64,000 bases of DNA from positions 124,001-188,000 of the forward strand of contig JACKEO010000005.1 of NCBI GenBank assembly GCA_020632955.1. Direction: 5' to 3'. Below are positions 51,107-59,290 of this stretch, piece by piece. Within the stretch, counting starts at the first letter, position 1. Each line of letters begins with the position of its first letter. The translations under genes were made by a program, and so were the position numbers. The notes below the pieces were generated by a model that was not told the origin of the DNA, did no database searches, and worked only from the letters and a program-made list of their open reading frames with translations. The stretch is from Alphaproteobacteria bacterium (lineage in GTDB: Bacteria > Myxococcota_A > UBA796 > GCA-2862545).

Positions 51107-53755
51107 ATGCACGGGTCCGCGCGCGTCGCTTCGCTCCTCCTGGTGCTCGCCGCGCGCGCGGCCGAGGCCAGCCCCCCCGACGCGCGGTCGGCCGTGCCCT
51201 TCGAGGAGGCCTCGCCGTCCAGCCCGGACGCGCTGTGGCGTGCGCAGCAGGCCGAGGCGCGCGCCCTCCTGGAGGGGCTGCCCGACGCCCTGGTGCTGGC
51301 GACGCGGGCCTTCCGCGACCCCTGGACCGGGGCCGCCTGGTCGGAGGCGCCGGTGGCCTCGCGGGCGGTGGACCGTGCGGGGCGCAAGCGGCTGGAGGCC
51401 TCGCTGGCTCAGGCGCTGGCGTGGGTGGGCTGGCGCCCGGAGGCCGACGAGGCCGCGGCGTCGCGCCTCGCGGCGGCGGCAGAGGCCCTGGAGACGGAGG
51501 CGCAGGACGATCCCGAGGCCGCGTGGTCGCGGCTGTGGGCCGCCGTGGCGCGTGCCCACGCCGCACTCGCCGCCGAGGATCCGTGGCGCACCCGGGGCTT
51601 CCACCCGGCCTGGGAGGGTGCCGTCGACGCGCTGGCGCAGGCCGATGCCCTGGCGCGGGAGCTGCCCGACGACCCGGCGCACGCCCGGGTGCGCGCCGAC
51701 GCCGCCACGCTGGTGCTGCACCTGTACGCGCTGGCCGCACTGGAGCGGGTGCTCGACCTGCGCGATCGGGGACCCGACGCCGGCATGGCCGTGCAGATCG
51801 CGGCCTGGGGGCCGCCTGCGCGCGACGCCCACGCGCGCCGGAAGCAGGAGGCACGCGACGCCCAGGCCGCCTTCGCGCGCGAGGTGCTGGGCATGGGGGC
51901 GGCGGCGCCGTCGGACCGGGCCGCCTCCCGCGGCGGCCTGCCCGCGCTGGCCGTGGCGGAGGCGCCGCCGGGCGTGGTCACCCTGCCCACGGGCGCGCCG
52001 GTGCCGGTGCGCTCCTTCCTCGCCGCGACGCACGAGAGCACGCGGGCGGACTGGCTGCGCACCGTGGGGCTGTCGCCGGAGGGGTCGGAGGCGCACGGGG
52101 GAGGCCGGCTCCCGGTGGAGGGCGTGTCGCTGCGGGAGGCGGCGGTGTACGCCAACGCGCGGTCGGTGCGCGACGGCCTCGCGCCCGCCTACGTCGTGGG
52201 GGCCGAGTCCGTGGCGTGGGACCCCTCGGCCGACGGCTGGCGGCTGCCCACCGCGCCCGAGTGGCTGTGGCTCGCCCACGCGGCGCAGCCCGGGCACGCG
52301 GTGTGGGGCCTCGACGATCCCGACCAGGCCTGCCGCACGGCCAACCTCTTCGACCTGGCGGCGGCCGAGGGCTCCCGGGTGCCCCAGCAGGCGAGCGTGA
52401 CCTGCACCGACGGCTGGGCGGGTCTGGCGCCGGTGGGGCGCCTGGAGGCGAGTCCCCTGGGCCTGCACGACGTGCAGGGCAACGTCACCGAGCTGGTGTG
52501 GGCCGACGGCGACGCGCCGTGGGAGCTGCCCCCCGACGCCCTGGACCGCGATCGGCACGTGACCCTGCTGGGCCTCACCGCGGCCAGCGACTGGCAGGAG
52601 CTGCCGAGCACGCCGCGCGGCTTCGAGGTGCCCACGACAGGCGGCGGGCGGGACGTGGGCCTGCGGCTCGTGCGGAACCGACCGGGCGGGGGGGAGCTGC
52701 CCGACCCCGCCCTCGTGGCCGCCGCGCAGCCGCTGCCGCCGCTGCAGGTGGAGCTGCTCGACGCCCACACGGTGCTCGACGTGGCCCCGCTGGCCGTGCT
52801 GCCCCCCCATGGCCTCCTCGCCCCCGAGGAGGTGCCGCGGGTGCACGCCCTGCTCGTGGAGGCCGCGCGGGCGGGCGGCGGCCGCTTCGTCACGGTGATG
52901 GACCCCGCCGAGGTGCAGGAGCGCCTCGCCCTGCACCCGGCGCTCGGGCCCTGCCCGTCGGGCCCCGGGGAGGCCCCCTGCCTGCGTCGGAAGATGGACC
53001 GGCTGGGCGTGCCCTTCGTGGCCGACGTGGCGGTGCGCGAGGTGCTGGGGGGCGGCAGCCTGCGCTTCGACCTGGAGGTGGCCTGGCGGTCGCGGTGGTC
53101 GAGCCTGATGTCGGGGTCCGCGCTGGCCGGGGGGGCCACGCTGGACGACGCGCGCGTCCGCGAGCTGGGCACCCGCCTCGGCGTCCGCGCGGCGGAGGGG
53201 GCGGCGCTCGCCCGCAACCAGCTCGCGTCGGACGTGCTGCGGTCCGTCCGGGTCTCGGCCTGGGCGTCGGGCCACGTGCGCCGGGCGGTGGACCTCGGAC
53301 GCCGCCAGCTGCCCGAGGGTCCCGAGACCTTCCGGGTGGCCGAGCTGCACGCCTTCCTCGACGCCCTCGCCACCCTGCCGAGGCCGCTGCCGCACGTCGC
53401 GGCGCTGGACCTGCCGGAGGGTGCGCTCACGGTGCTGGTGGTCTTCGATCCGTCGGAGGCGAGGCGGCTGGGTGCCGTGCGGGACCTGGGCCTGCTGGGC
53501 GAGGTGGTGGGGCCGGAGGTGCAGGTGCTGGGCCTCGCGTCGGCCGGGGGGGTGCCCGAGGGCCTGCCCTTCCCCGTGCGTCCGGATCCGGGCGTGCTCG
53601 ACCCTGCCTTCGCGGCGGCGCTGGGCCTGCACGCGCCCTACGTGCTCGTGGTGGACCAGGGGCAGGTGGTGTGGGTGGGGGACGGCGACACCACCACCGC
53701 GGCCGTGGTGCGCACGGCCCTGGCCGGGGAGACGCAGGGGGGCCCCGCGCGGTAG
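51107..53755 (+). CDS. Exported composite protein: helical, FGE-like, TolB-N-like and thioredoxin-like parts
   Basis: 882 residues; signal peptide to about 22 (ASLLLVLAARAAEAS). Order: Ala/Glu-rich helical region (about 30-280); FGE-like domain (about 285-530, 'VEGVSLREAAVYANARSVRDGL', 'GWRLPTAPEWLWLAHAA', 'GLHDVQGNVTELVW', 'DVGLRLVRNRP') lacking catalytic Cys; a CsgG/TolB-N-like region (about 545-690, 'DVAPLAVLPPHGLLAPEEVPRVHALL' ... 'RLGVPFVADVAVREVLGGGSLRFDL') with two Cys; and a C-terminal thioredoxin-like part (about 765-882, 'LTVLVVFDPSEARRLG', 'HAPYVLVVDQGQVVWVG') without the CxxC pair. Likely a periplasmic scaffold. The domain combination is not one I know. Confidence 0.72.
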   Translation: MHGSARVASLLLVLAARAAEASPPDARSAVPFEEASPSSPDALWRAQQAEARALLEGLPDALVLATRAFRDPWTGAAWSEAPVASRAVDRAGRKRLEASLAQALAWVGWRPEADEAAASRLAAAAEALETEAQDDPEAAWSRLWAAVARAHAALAAEDPWRTRGFHPAWEGAVDALAQADALARELPDDPAHARVRADAATLVLHLYALAALERVLDLRDRGPDAGMAVQIAAWGPPARDAHARRKQEARDAQAAFAREVLGMGAAAPSDRAASRGGLPALAVAEAPPGVVTLPTGAPVPVRSFLAATHESTRADWLRTVGLSPEGSEAHGGGRLPVEGVSLREAAVYANARSVRDGLAPAYVVGAESVAWDPSADGWRLPTAPEWLWLAHAAQPGHAVWGLDDPDQACRTANLFDLAAAEGSRVPQQASVTCTDGWAGLAPVGRLEASPLGLHDVQGNVTELVWADGDAPWELPPDALDRDRHVTLLGLTAASDWQELPSTPRGFEVPTTGGGRDVGLRLVRNRPGGGELPDPALVAAAQPLPPLQVELLDAHTVLDVAPLAVLPPHGLLAPEEVPRVHALLVEAARAGGGRFVTVMDPAEVQERLALHPALGPCPSGPGEAPCLRRKMDRLGVPFVADVAVREVLGGGSLRFDLEVAWRSRWSSLMSGSALAGGATLDDARVRELGTRLGVRAAEGAALARNQLASDVLRSVRVSAWASGHVRRAVDLGRRQLPEGPETFRVAELHAFLDALATLPRPLPHVAALDLPEGALTVLVVFDPSEARRLGAVRDLGLLGEVVGPEVQVLGLASAGGVPEGLPFPVRPDPGVLDPAFAAALGLHAPYVLVVDQGQVVWVGDGDTTTAAVVRTALAGETQGGPAR

Positions 53756-53781
53756 GCGCGCCCTCCGTCCCCGGAGGTCCC

Positions 53782-54255
53782 ATGCCCGCGCCCTCGCCCG
53801 CCCACCTGGCGCACTGCAACGAGCACATGCTCGGCCTGTCGATGTCGCGTGCGGCGGAGCTGTCGCTCGTGGAGCAGGGGCCGGGTCGGGCCGTCACCCG
53901 CGCGCGGGTGACGCCCGCCGTCACCGGCGGCCACGGGGGGCTCGACGGCACCGCGCTGTACGCCCTGCTCGACTACACGGCCTTCCTCGCGGTGGTCACC
54001 GCCCTCGACGACGCCGAGAGCGCGGCCACCCACGGCGCCAGCTTCACGCTCACCGACGCCGCGCCCGCCGGGGCCGAGCTGGAGCTCACCGCCACCCTGG
54101 AGCGTCGCGGCCGCCACGTGGCCTTCCTGTCGGTGCGCGCCGCCTGGGTGGCCGACGGGGGCGAGCGCACGATCGCCTTCGCCTCGGTCACGAAGTCGGT
54201 GATGCCCATGACCCAGCGGACGCGGCCGCGGACGCCGCCCTCGGTGGGAGGGTAG
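53782..54255 (+). CDS. PaaI-type hotdog-fold thioesterase
   Basis: 157 residues; ATG with GGAGG 4 nt upstream. Compact hotdog pattern: 'CNEHMLGLSMSRAAELSLVEQGPGRAVTRARVTPAVTG' then 'GHGGLDGTALYALLDYTAFLAVVTAL' (the central helix), 'ASFTLTDAAPAGAELELTATLERRGRHVAFLSVRAAW' (edge strands) and a short tail. These tetrameric enzymes hydrolyse acyl-CoA thioesters. Same strand and 74 nt upstream of the TetR gene with its operator between, so it probably belongs to the same acyl-CoA metabolism locus but may be transcribed separately. Catalytic Asp likely in 'GGLDGTA'. Confidence 0.82.
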   Translation: MPAPSPAHLAHCNEHMLGLSMSRAAELSLVEQGPGRAVTRARVTPAVTGGHGGLDGTALYALLDYTAFLAVVTALDDAESAATHGASFTLTDAAPAGAELELTATLERRGRHVAFLSVRAAWVADGGERTIAFASVTKSVMPMTQRTRPRTPPSVGG

Positions 54256-54273
54256 GGGGCAGCGCGCGTCGGC

Positions 54274-54295
54274 GGGTTGACATCCATGTCAACCC
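54274..54295. promoter_or_regulatory. Perfect 22-bp palindrome, TetR operator
   Basis: Arms GGGTTGACAT and ATGTCAACCC around CC, 33 nt before the TetR GTG. TTGACA, a consensus -35, lies inside each arm. Position and symmetry make it the probable autoregulatory operator of the TetR protein and the acyl-CoA dehydrogenase genes behind it. Confidence 0.75.
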
Positions 54296-54328
54296 GGGTT
54301 CCACCCGCAGGGTCACCCGGACGCCGCC

Positions 54329-54931
54329 GTGCCCGACCCCTCTCCCGACAGCGCCGCGCGCCGCACCCGCATCCTCGACGCGGCGGTGCGGGTGTTCGCC
54401 ACGCGGGGGCACACGGCCACGCGCATCGCCGACATCGCGCAGGAGGCGGGCGTCGCCTACGGGCTCGTCTACCACTACTTCGGCAGCAAGGACGCCCTGC
54501 TCGACACGGTCTTCGACGAGAACTGGGCCACCTTCGCCGAGGTGGTGGAGGGCGTGGCGGCCTCGGATCGCTCGGCCCGCGACAAGGTGCGGGTGGTGCT
54601 CGACTACGCGCTGGCCTCGGCCGAGACCTACCCCGAGCGCGTGCAGGTGATCCTGCTCGAGTACGGCCGGCGGGCGCGGCTGGGCCAGGCGCTCACCCAC
54701 GCCCACGTCGCCCGGGTGGTGGCCACGCTGCGCGCGCTGTTCCAGGGGGCGGCGGCCCGCGGCGAGCTCGCGCCGGGGGCGGTGCCCGAGGTGCTGCCGG
54801 TGGTGCTGCTGGGCGCGCTGCAGTCGGTCATCGTCGCGATGCTCGTCGACCGCGAGCCCCTGGAGGCCGCCGCCGTGCGGTCCACGATCCTGTCCCTGCT
54901 GAGCGTCTCGGACGCGTCCCCGGAGGAGTGA
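54329..54931 (+). CDS. TetR-family regulator of the acyl-CoA dehydrogenase genes
   Basis: 200 residues; GTG start. The N-terminal HTH is standard: 'TRILDAAVRVFATRGHTATRIADIAQEAGVAYGLVYHYFGSK' spacing, about 13-54. The C-terminal helices ('SARDKVRVVLDYALASAETYPERVQVILLEYGR') form the ligand pocket, as in fatty-acid-responsive TetR proteins (FadR/PsrA type). It overlaps the first acyl-CoA dehydrogenase by one base (TGATG), so it regulates its own operon through the 22-bp palindrome. The ligand is probably an acyl-CoA. Confidence 0.9.
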   Translation: MPDPSPDSAARRTRILDAAVRVFATRGHTATRIADIAQEAGVAYGLVYHYFGSKDALLDTVFDENWATFAEVVEGVAASDRSARDKVRVVLDYALASAETYPERVQVILLEYGRRARLGQALTHAHVARVVATLRALFQGAAARGELAPGAVPEVLPVVLLGALQSVIVAMLVDREPLEAAAVRSTILSLLSVSDASPEE

Positions 54932-56094
54932 TGGAGTTCGGCTTCACCGACGCGCAGCTCGAGCTGTACGAGGGCGCGAAGTCCTTCGGGCGCACCCGCG
55001 TCTTCCCCACGGTGCTGGAGCGGGATCCGAAGCACACCTGGGACCGGGAGATCTGGCTCGAGCTCGGCGAGATGGGCCTGCTCGGCGCGCCCATCCCCGA
55101 GGAGTACGGCGGCACCGGGCTGTCGTGCGTGGAGACCTGCCTCGTGAAGGAGGGCTTCGGCGAGGGGGCCGAGGACGGCGGCGTGGCGCTCGCCTGGGGC
55201 GCCCACACCATCCTCTGCGGCGTGCCCATCTGGAAGCTGGGCACGGAGGCCCAGAAGCAGCGCTACCTGCCCGGGCTCTGCAGCGGCGAGCTCACGGGCG
55301 GCTTCTGCCTGTCGGAGCCCGACAGCGGGTCCGACGCGGCGGGCATGAAGACGAAGGCGGTGAAGAAGGGCGACCGCTGGATCCTCAACGGCACGAAGAT
55401 GTGGATCACGAACGGGCCGGTGGGCGACGTCTTCGTGGTCACCGCGGTCACGGATCCCGAGGCGAAGCCCCGCGCGGCGGGCATCTCCACCTTCCTCGTC
55501 GAGAAGTCCTTCCCCGGCTTCGCGGTGGGCCAGGTGATCGACAAGATGGGGATGAAGACCTCCACCACGGCGGAGCTGGTCTTCACCGACTGCGAGGTGC
55601 CCGAGGAGAACCTGCTCGGGATGGAGAACTACGGCTTCGTGATCACCGCGAAGCTCATCCTGGGCTGGGAGCGCAGCTGCCTGCTGGCCCCGGGCCTGGG
55701 CGGCGCCAAGGCCGCCATCGATCGCTCGGCCCGCTACCTCGAGGAGCGCCACCAGTTCGGACGCCCCATCGGCACCTTCCAGGCCACGCGTCACATGCTG
55801 GCCCAGATGCGCATCGACTACGAGATCGCCCGCAACCTGGTCTACCGGGTGGCCTGGCAGCTCGACCGCGACGGCGATCCGCCGCTCGTGGACGCCGCCA
55901 TCGCCAAGCTCTGGACGTCGGAGATGTCGCAGCGCGTGTTCCGCGACGCCATCCAGCTCCACGGCGGCAACGGCTTCACCACCGAGTACCACGTGGAGCG
56001 CGGCCTCCGGGACAGCCTCGTGGCCACCATCGGGGCCGGCACGTCCGAGATCCAGCGCGGGATCATCGCCCGCGGTGTGCTGGATTTCCTGTGA
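54931..56094 (+). CDS. Acyl-CoA dehydrogenase, unusual catalytic-site residue
   Basis: 387 residues. ATG shared with the TetR stop, GGAGG upstream. FAD-dependent oxidation of acyl-CoA to enoyl-CoA. Motifs: 'YGGTGLSCVE' (about 54), 'GFCLSEPDSGSDAAG' (about 128-142, FAD/acyl loop), 'WITNG', 'YLEERHQFGRPIG' (about 270-282), 'QLHGGNGFTTEYHVER' and the end 'GAGTSEIQRGIIARGVL'. The residue before Gly-Thr is Ala where short/medium-chain enzymes have the catalytic Glu, and at the alternative position used by long-chain and isovaleryl enzymes there is Asp/Arg rather than Glu. Possibly a different acid base, or a specialised substrate. Confidence 0.9.
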   Translation: MEFGFTDAQLELYEGAKSFGRTRVFPTVLERDPKHTWDREIWLELGEMGLLGAPIPEEYGGTGLSCVETCLVKEGFGEGAEDGGVALAWGAHTILCGVPIWKLGTEAQKQRYLPGLCSGELTGGFCLSEPDSGSDAAGMKTKAVKKGDRWILNGTKMWITNGPVGDVFVVTAVTDPEAKPRAAGISTFLVEKSFPGFAVGQVIDKMGMKTSTTAELVFTDCEVPEENLLGMENYGFVITAKLILGWERSCLLAPGLGGAKAAIDRSARYLEERHQFGRPIGTFQATRHMLAQMRIDYEIARNLVYRVAWQLDRDGDPPLVDAAIAKLWTSEMSQRVFRDAIQLHGGNGFTTEYHVERGLRDSLVATIGAGTSEIQRGIIARGVLDFL

Positions 56095-56110
56095 TGGGGG
56101 GGCTCCTCGT

Positions 56111-56252
56111 CAGCCGCCACGGAGGCACAGAGGGCGCAGAGGTCTGCACAGAGATCTCGCTGTCGGCCGACGTGGCTGCCGTGTCTTCGGGGGGCTCCGG
56201 CCTGCCGCCCTCTGTGCCTGCCTCTGTGGACTCTGTGTCTCCGTGGCGGCTG
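56111..56252. repeat. 142-bp inverted-repeat element between the acyl-CoA dehydrogenase genes
   Basis: Left arm 56111-56132 and right arm 56231-56252 are inverted copies matching at 21 of 22 bp. They contain CACGGAG and CACAGAG words. A second inverted pair inside (AGGCACAGAGGGC and GCCCTCTGTGCCT) makes a nested stem. No open frame with features. Looks like a small REP- or MITE-type element or a large mRNA hairpin; most of the 184-nt gap consists of it. Confidence 0.8.
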
Positions 56253-56278
56253 CCCGCTGCCGTACCTGGGGTGATCTG

Positions 56279-57427
56279 ATGGACTTCTCCCTCACCGACG
56301 AGCAGCTCGCCTTCGGGCGCACCTTCGAGGACTTCTGCCAGCGGGTGATCGCGCCGCGGGCGGCCGACACCGATCGGTCGGGCGAGCTCGACCGGGCGAG
56401 CTGGGCCGATCTGGTGGAGATGGGCTGGTTCGGGCTGTACGCCGAGTCGGCCTGGGGCGGCACGGCGGAGCAGGTGGACTGGGTGATCCGCGCGCAGGCG
56501 GAGGAGAGCCTCGCCAAGGCGTGCGCCGCCACCTTCCTGTCGGCGGGGGCCAGCATCGGGCTGTGCGGGGCGCCGCTGCGGCTGTTCGGCAGCCCCGAGA
56601 CCCAGGCGCGCTGGCTGCCGCGGCTCGTGGCGGGCGAGGCCATCGGCTGCTTCGGGCTCACCGAGCCCGACGCGGGCACCGACGCCGCGTCCATCCGCTG
56701 CCGCGCCGCGCGCACCGAGGGCGGCTGGCGGCTCTACGGCGAGAAGGCGCTCATCACGAACGCGCCGCTGGCCGACGTGGCGGTGGTGATGGCGGTCACC
56801 GATCCCGACGCCGGCCACATGGGGGTCACGGCCTTCTGCGTGGACCTGTCGCGTCCCGGGGTGGAGCGCACCGCGCCCTACCGCAAGCTCGGCCTGCGCG
56901 GCTCGCCCACGGGCGGGCTGGTCTTCGACGGCGCCTTCGTGCCCGACGTCGACGTGGTGGGCGAGGTGGGTGCCGGCTTCGTGCAGGCCATGCAGACGCT
57001 CGAGATGGGTCGCATCTCGATGTCGCACTTCGGGATCGGCATCGCCGAGGCCGCCTTCGAGGCCGCCTGCCGCTACGCCCAGGAGCGCAAGGCCTTCGGC
57101 CGTCCCATCGCCCGCAAGCAGGCCGTCCACTTCAAGATCGCCGACATGAAGGTGATGATCGACGGGGCCCGGCTCATGGCCCGCAAGGCGGCGTGGTCGA
57201 AGGAGGCCGGGCTGCCCTGCGCGGACCTGGCGAGCATCGCGAAGACCTTCGCCACCGAGGCCGCCGTGAAGGTGGCCGACATGGCGGTGCAGATCCACGG
57301 CGGCTGGGGCTACACCGACGACTTCCCCGCCGAGCGCCTGCTGCGTGACGCCCGCCTGGGCCCCATCGGCGAGGGCACCAGCGAGATCCAGCGGGAGCTC
57401 ATCGCCCGCAGCATGCTCAGCGTCTGA
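56279..57427 (+). CDS. Acyl-CoA dehydrogenase (second)
   Basis: 382 residues from the ATG at 56279. The standard fold is complete: 'YAESAWGGTAEQVDW', 'CFGLTEPDAGTDAASIR' (about 121-137), 'ALITNAPLADVAVVMAVT', 'GLRGSPTGGLVFDG', 'RYAQERKAFGRPIARKQAVHFKIADMK' and 'MAVQIHGGWGYTDDFPAERLLRDARLGPIGEGTSEIQRELIARSML'. Here the residue before Gly-Thr is Glu, the catalytic base of the short/medium-chain class. Likely handles short to medium acyl-CoAs in beta-oxidation or branched amino-acid breakdown. Same strand as the first; an inverted-repeat element separates them. Confidence 0.94.
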   Translation: MDFSLTDEQLAFGRTFEDFCQRVIAPRAADTDRSGELDRASWADLVEMGWFGLYAESAWGGTAEQVDWVIRAQAEESLAKACAATFLSAGASIGLCGAPLRLFGSPETQARWLPRLVAGEAIGCFGLTEPDAGTDAASIRCRAARTEGGWRLYGEKALITNAPLADVAVVMAVTDPDAGHMGVTAFCVDLSRPGVERTAPYRKLGLRGSPTGGLVFDGAFVPDVDVVGEVGAGFVQAMQTLEMGRISMSHFGIGIAEAAFEAACRYAQERKAFGRPIARKQAVHFKIADMKVMIDGARLMARKAAWSKEAGLPCADLASIAKTFATEAAVKVADMAVQIHGGWGYTDDFPAERLLRDARLGPIGEGTSEIQRELIARSMLSV

Positions 57428-57550
57428 GGCCGGCCGGCGGTCGCGAGGACCCTCCCGCACGCTGCTGTGGTAGAGCACGCGGGACGGTGGTCGATGGGGA
57501 CGCCGGGGCCGCGGCGCGCGGCGGAGTGCAACGATCTTCGTCACGTTCCC

Positions 57551-57564
57551 GGCAAGAATGGTGC
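57551..57564 (+). promoter_or_regulatory. Possible sigma-54 promoter (GG-N10-GC) of the 57622 gene
   Basis: CCCGGCAAGAATGGTGCAAG contains GGCA-G and GTGCA with GG at 57551-57552 and GC at 57563-57564, the -24/-12 spacing of sigma-54 promoters. The ATG is 57 nt downstream. The match is partial (T to C before GG, TTGC to GTGC). Confidence 0.35.
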
Positions 57565-57588
57565 AAGCGATCCGACCCACGGGTCAGA

Positions 57589-57594
57589 TAGGCT
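57589..57594 (+). promoter_or_regulatory. Candidate -10 hexamer TAGGCT for the 57622 gene
   Basis: TAGGCT, 27 nt before the ATG at 57622. It competes with the sigma-54-like site. A 12-bp palindrome GACCCACGGGTC (57574-57585) lies just upstream, in its spacer. No other feature was seen in 57428-57550. Confidence 0.4.
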
Positions 57595-57621
57595 GTGCCC
57601 TGGAGATGCCTGGAGCCCCCG

Positions 57622-58167
57622 ATGCGTGCGTGGCTGCTCGCCGCTGCCGTCTGCGCCTGCGTGCTCGCCCCCCTCGTGGGGCGCGCCGACGACCTGGCCT
57701 GGAGCCGGCTCGTGGTGGCGGAGCACCCGGTGAGCGTGGAGCTGCCGAAGCGCGCGAAGAGCCGGCACCAGACGTCGGACTGGGGGCTCGCCCGGGCCGA
57801 GACCGACGTGCTCGAGGTGCACGCCTTCGGCGGCGTGCTCTCGGCGAACGCCACGGTGGCGCCCTCGCTGGCCATCCGCATGGCGGGCCACGACCTCATC
57901 TTCCTCACCACGCGCGACACGGTGCTGCGCAAGTCCGGCGGCGCGAAGGTGGCCTGGGAGGAGGTGAGCCGCAGCGGCGTGGCGGGCAAGCGCCTCACCT
58001 ACACGGTGGACGATCACGGCACCCCGCTGCGCGGCACGATGGAGGTCTACGTCTTCGACCCCTACATCGTGACCTTCGACGCGCTGCTCCCGTCCGATGC
58101 GCCGGCCGACGCGGCGGATCGCTTCTTCAAGTCCATCCGGCTGAAGGAGCTCGCCCGGGGTCGCTGA
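57622..58167 (+). CDS. Exported protein of unknown function, PsbP-like fold suspected
   Basis: 181 residues from the ATG at 57622; nine in-frame codons upstream are excluded by the signal peptide. Signal sequence 'RAWLLAAAVCACVLAPLVGRADD' with likely cleavage after GRA. The mature 160 residues are beta-rich: 'LVVAEHPVSVELPKRAKSRHQ', 'WEEVSRSGVAGKRLTYTVDD', 'TMEVYVFDPYIVTFDALLP' and 'AADRFFKSIRL', a pattern reminiscent of PsbP-like domains. No enzymatic motif. One base separates its stop from the next gene, so they are one transcript. Confidence 0.65.
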   Translation: MRAWLLAAAVCACVLAPLVGRADDLAWSRLVVAEHPVSVELPKRAKSRHQTSDWGLARAETDVLEVHAFGGVLSANATVAPSLAIRMAGHDLIFLTTRDTVLRKSGGAKVAWEEVSRSGVAGKRLTYTVDDHGTPLRGTMEVYVFDPYIVTFDALLPSDAPADAADRFFKSIRLKELARGR

Positions 58168-58168
58168 G

Positions 58169-59173
58169 GTGACCGCGGCGCGCATCGGCGCCACGCTGCT
58201 GCTCGTGCTCGCCGTGGTGGCGAGCGTGGGCTGGGTGCTGTGGCGGGTGGACCTCGCGGCGGCGGCCGAGGCCCTCGCGGCGGCGGGTCCCCTGGCGCTG
58301 GGTGCGGCGTTGGTGGCCTCGGCGGCCTCCATCGTGCTCCGCACCTTCCGCCTGCAGGCGATGCTCCCCACGCGGCTCGGCTGGGCGGACGCCTTCGTGG
58401 TGATGTGCATCGGCTCGCTCGCCACCTCCTTCGTGCCGCTGCGCATGGGGGAGCTGGCGCGGCCCTACGTGCTGGCCGATCGGCACGGCGTCACCCTGGG
58501 CGAGTCGCTGGGCACCATCGTGGTGGAGCGCTTCCTCGACGTGTGCGCGTTGCTGGCCCTGCTGGCGCTCACGGGCTGGGCGGCCGAGGGCGTGGCGGTG
58601 GTGGACGTGGGCGGCATGGACCTGCTCGCCGCCGGCCTCGCCCTGTCGCGCGTGGTGGCGGTGGGCGGGCTCACGGTGCTCGTGCTGCTGGTGGTGCTGG
58701 GCGAGCGGGGCGTGGCGGTGGTGGAGCGCACGCTGGGCCTGGTGTCGACGGGGCTGGCCGAGCGGGTGGCGGGCCAGGTGCGGGGCCTCGTGGAGGTGGC
58801 GCGCACCCTGGCGCGGTCGCCGCTGCGGCTGGCCATCGCCGTGCTCACCACGGCCGCCACCTGGGCGGCCGCCGTGGGCATGACCTGGTGCGTGGTGCAG
58901 GCCTTCCCCGGCCTGCCCGCGGGCCTCGACCTGGTGCTGCTCTTCTGGTCGGCCTGCATCACCTCGATGACCCTGCTGCCGTCGCCGGGCTTCGTGGGCA
59001 CCTTCGACGCCGCCGGCCTGGCGGCCCTGCTGGTGCTGGGCGTGGCGTCGGGTCCCGCGGGGGCGGCGGCCGTCACCCTGCACGTGGTGATGCTGCTGCC
59101 CGTGGTGGTGCTGGGCCTGGGCGCCACGCTCAAGGTGGGGGTGGGGCTGCGCTCGCTGGTGCGGGAGCGCTGA
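58169..59173 (+). CDS. LPG-synthase/UPF0104-type flippase-like membrane protein
   Basis: 334 residues; GTG one base after the preceding stop. About eight hydrophobic segments. It has the pattern of the lysylphosphatidylglycerol-synthase transmembrane family: 'LRTFRLQAMLP', 'IGSLATSFVPLRMGELARPYVLADRHGVTLGESLGTIVVERFLD' spacing and 'SPGFVGTFDAAGLAALLVLG'. In MprF this module flips aminoacylated lipids; stand-alone members are of unknown function and occur near glycosyltransferases. Inner membrane; substrate unknown. Confidence 0.82.
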   Translation: MTAARIGATLLLVLAVVASVGWVLWRVDLAAAAEALAAAGPLALGAALVASAASIVLRTFRLQAMLPTRLGWADAFVVMCIGSLATSFVPLRMGELARPYVLADRHGVTLGESLGTIVVERFLDVCALLALLALTGWAAEGVAVVDVGGMDLLAAGLALSRVVAVGGLTVLVLLVVLGERGVAVVERTLGLVSTGLAERVAGQVRGLVEVARTLARSPLRLAIAVLTTAATWAAAVGMTWCVVQAFPGLPAGLDLVLLFWSACITSMTLLPSPGFVGTFDAAGLAALLVLGVASGPAGAAAVTLHVVMLLPVVVLGLGATLKVGVGLRSLVRER

Positions 59174-59290
59174 GCGGGGCGAGCCGGTGCCCGAGCTGAC
59201 GCCGACGTGGCTGCCGGCCCCCTGAGGCGCCTGCGCAGGATCTGCACAGAGGCTCCGGCAGGGCTGCGATCCCGCGGGCACGGGCCGGCC

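Noticed and set aside
54286..54328. ATG inside the TetR operator as the gene start
   Set aside because: It is out of frame with the TetR protein; the GTG at 54329 begins the family sequence.
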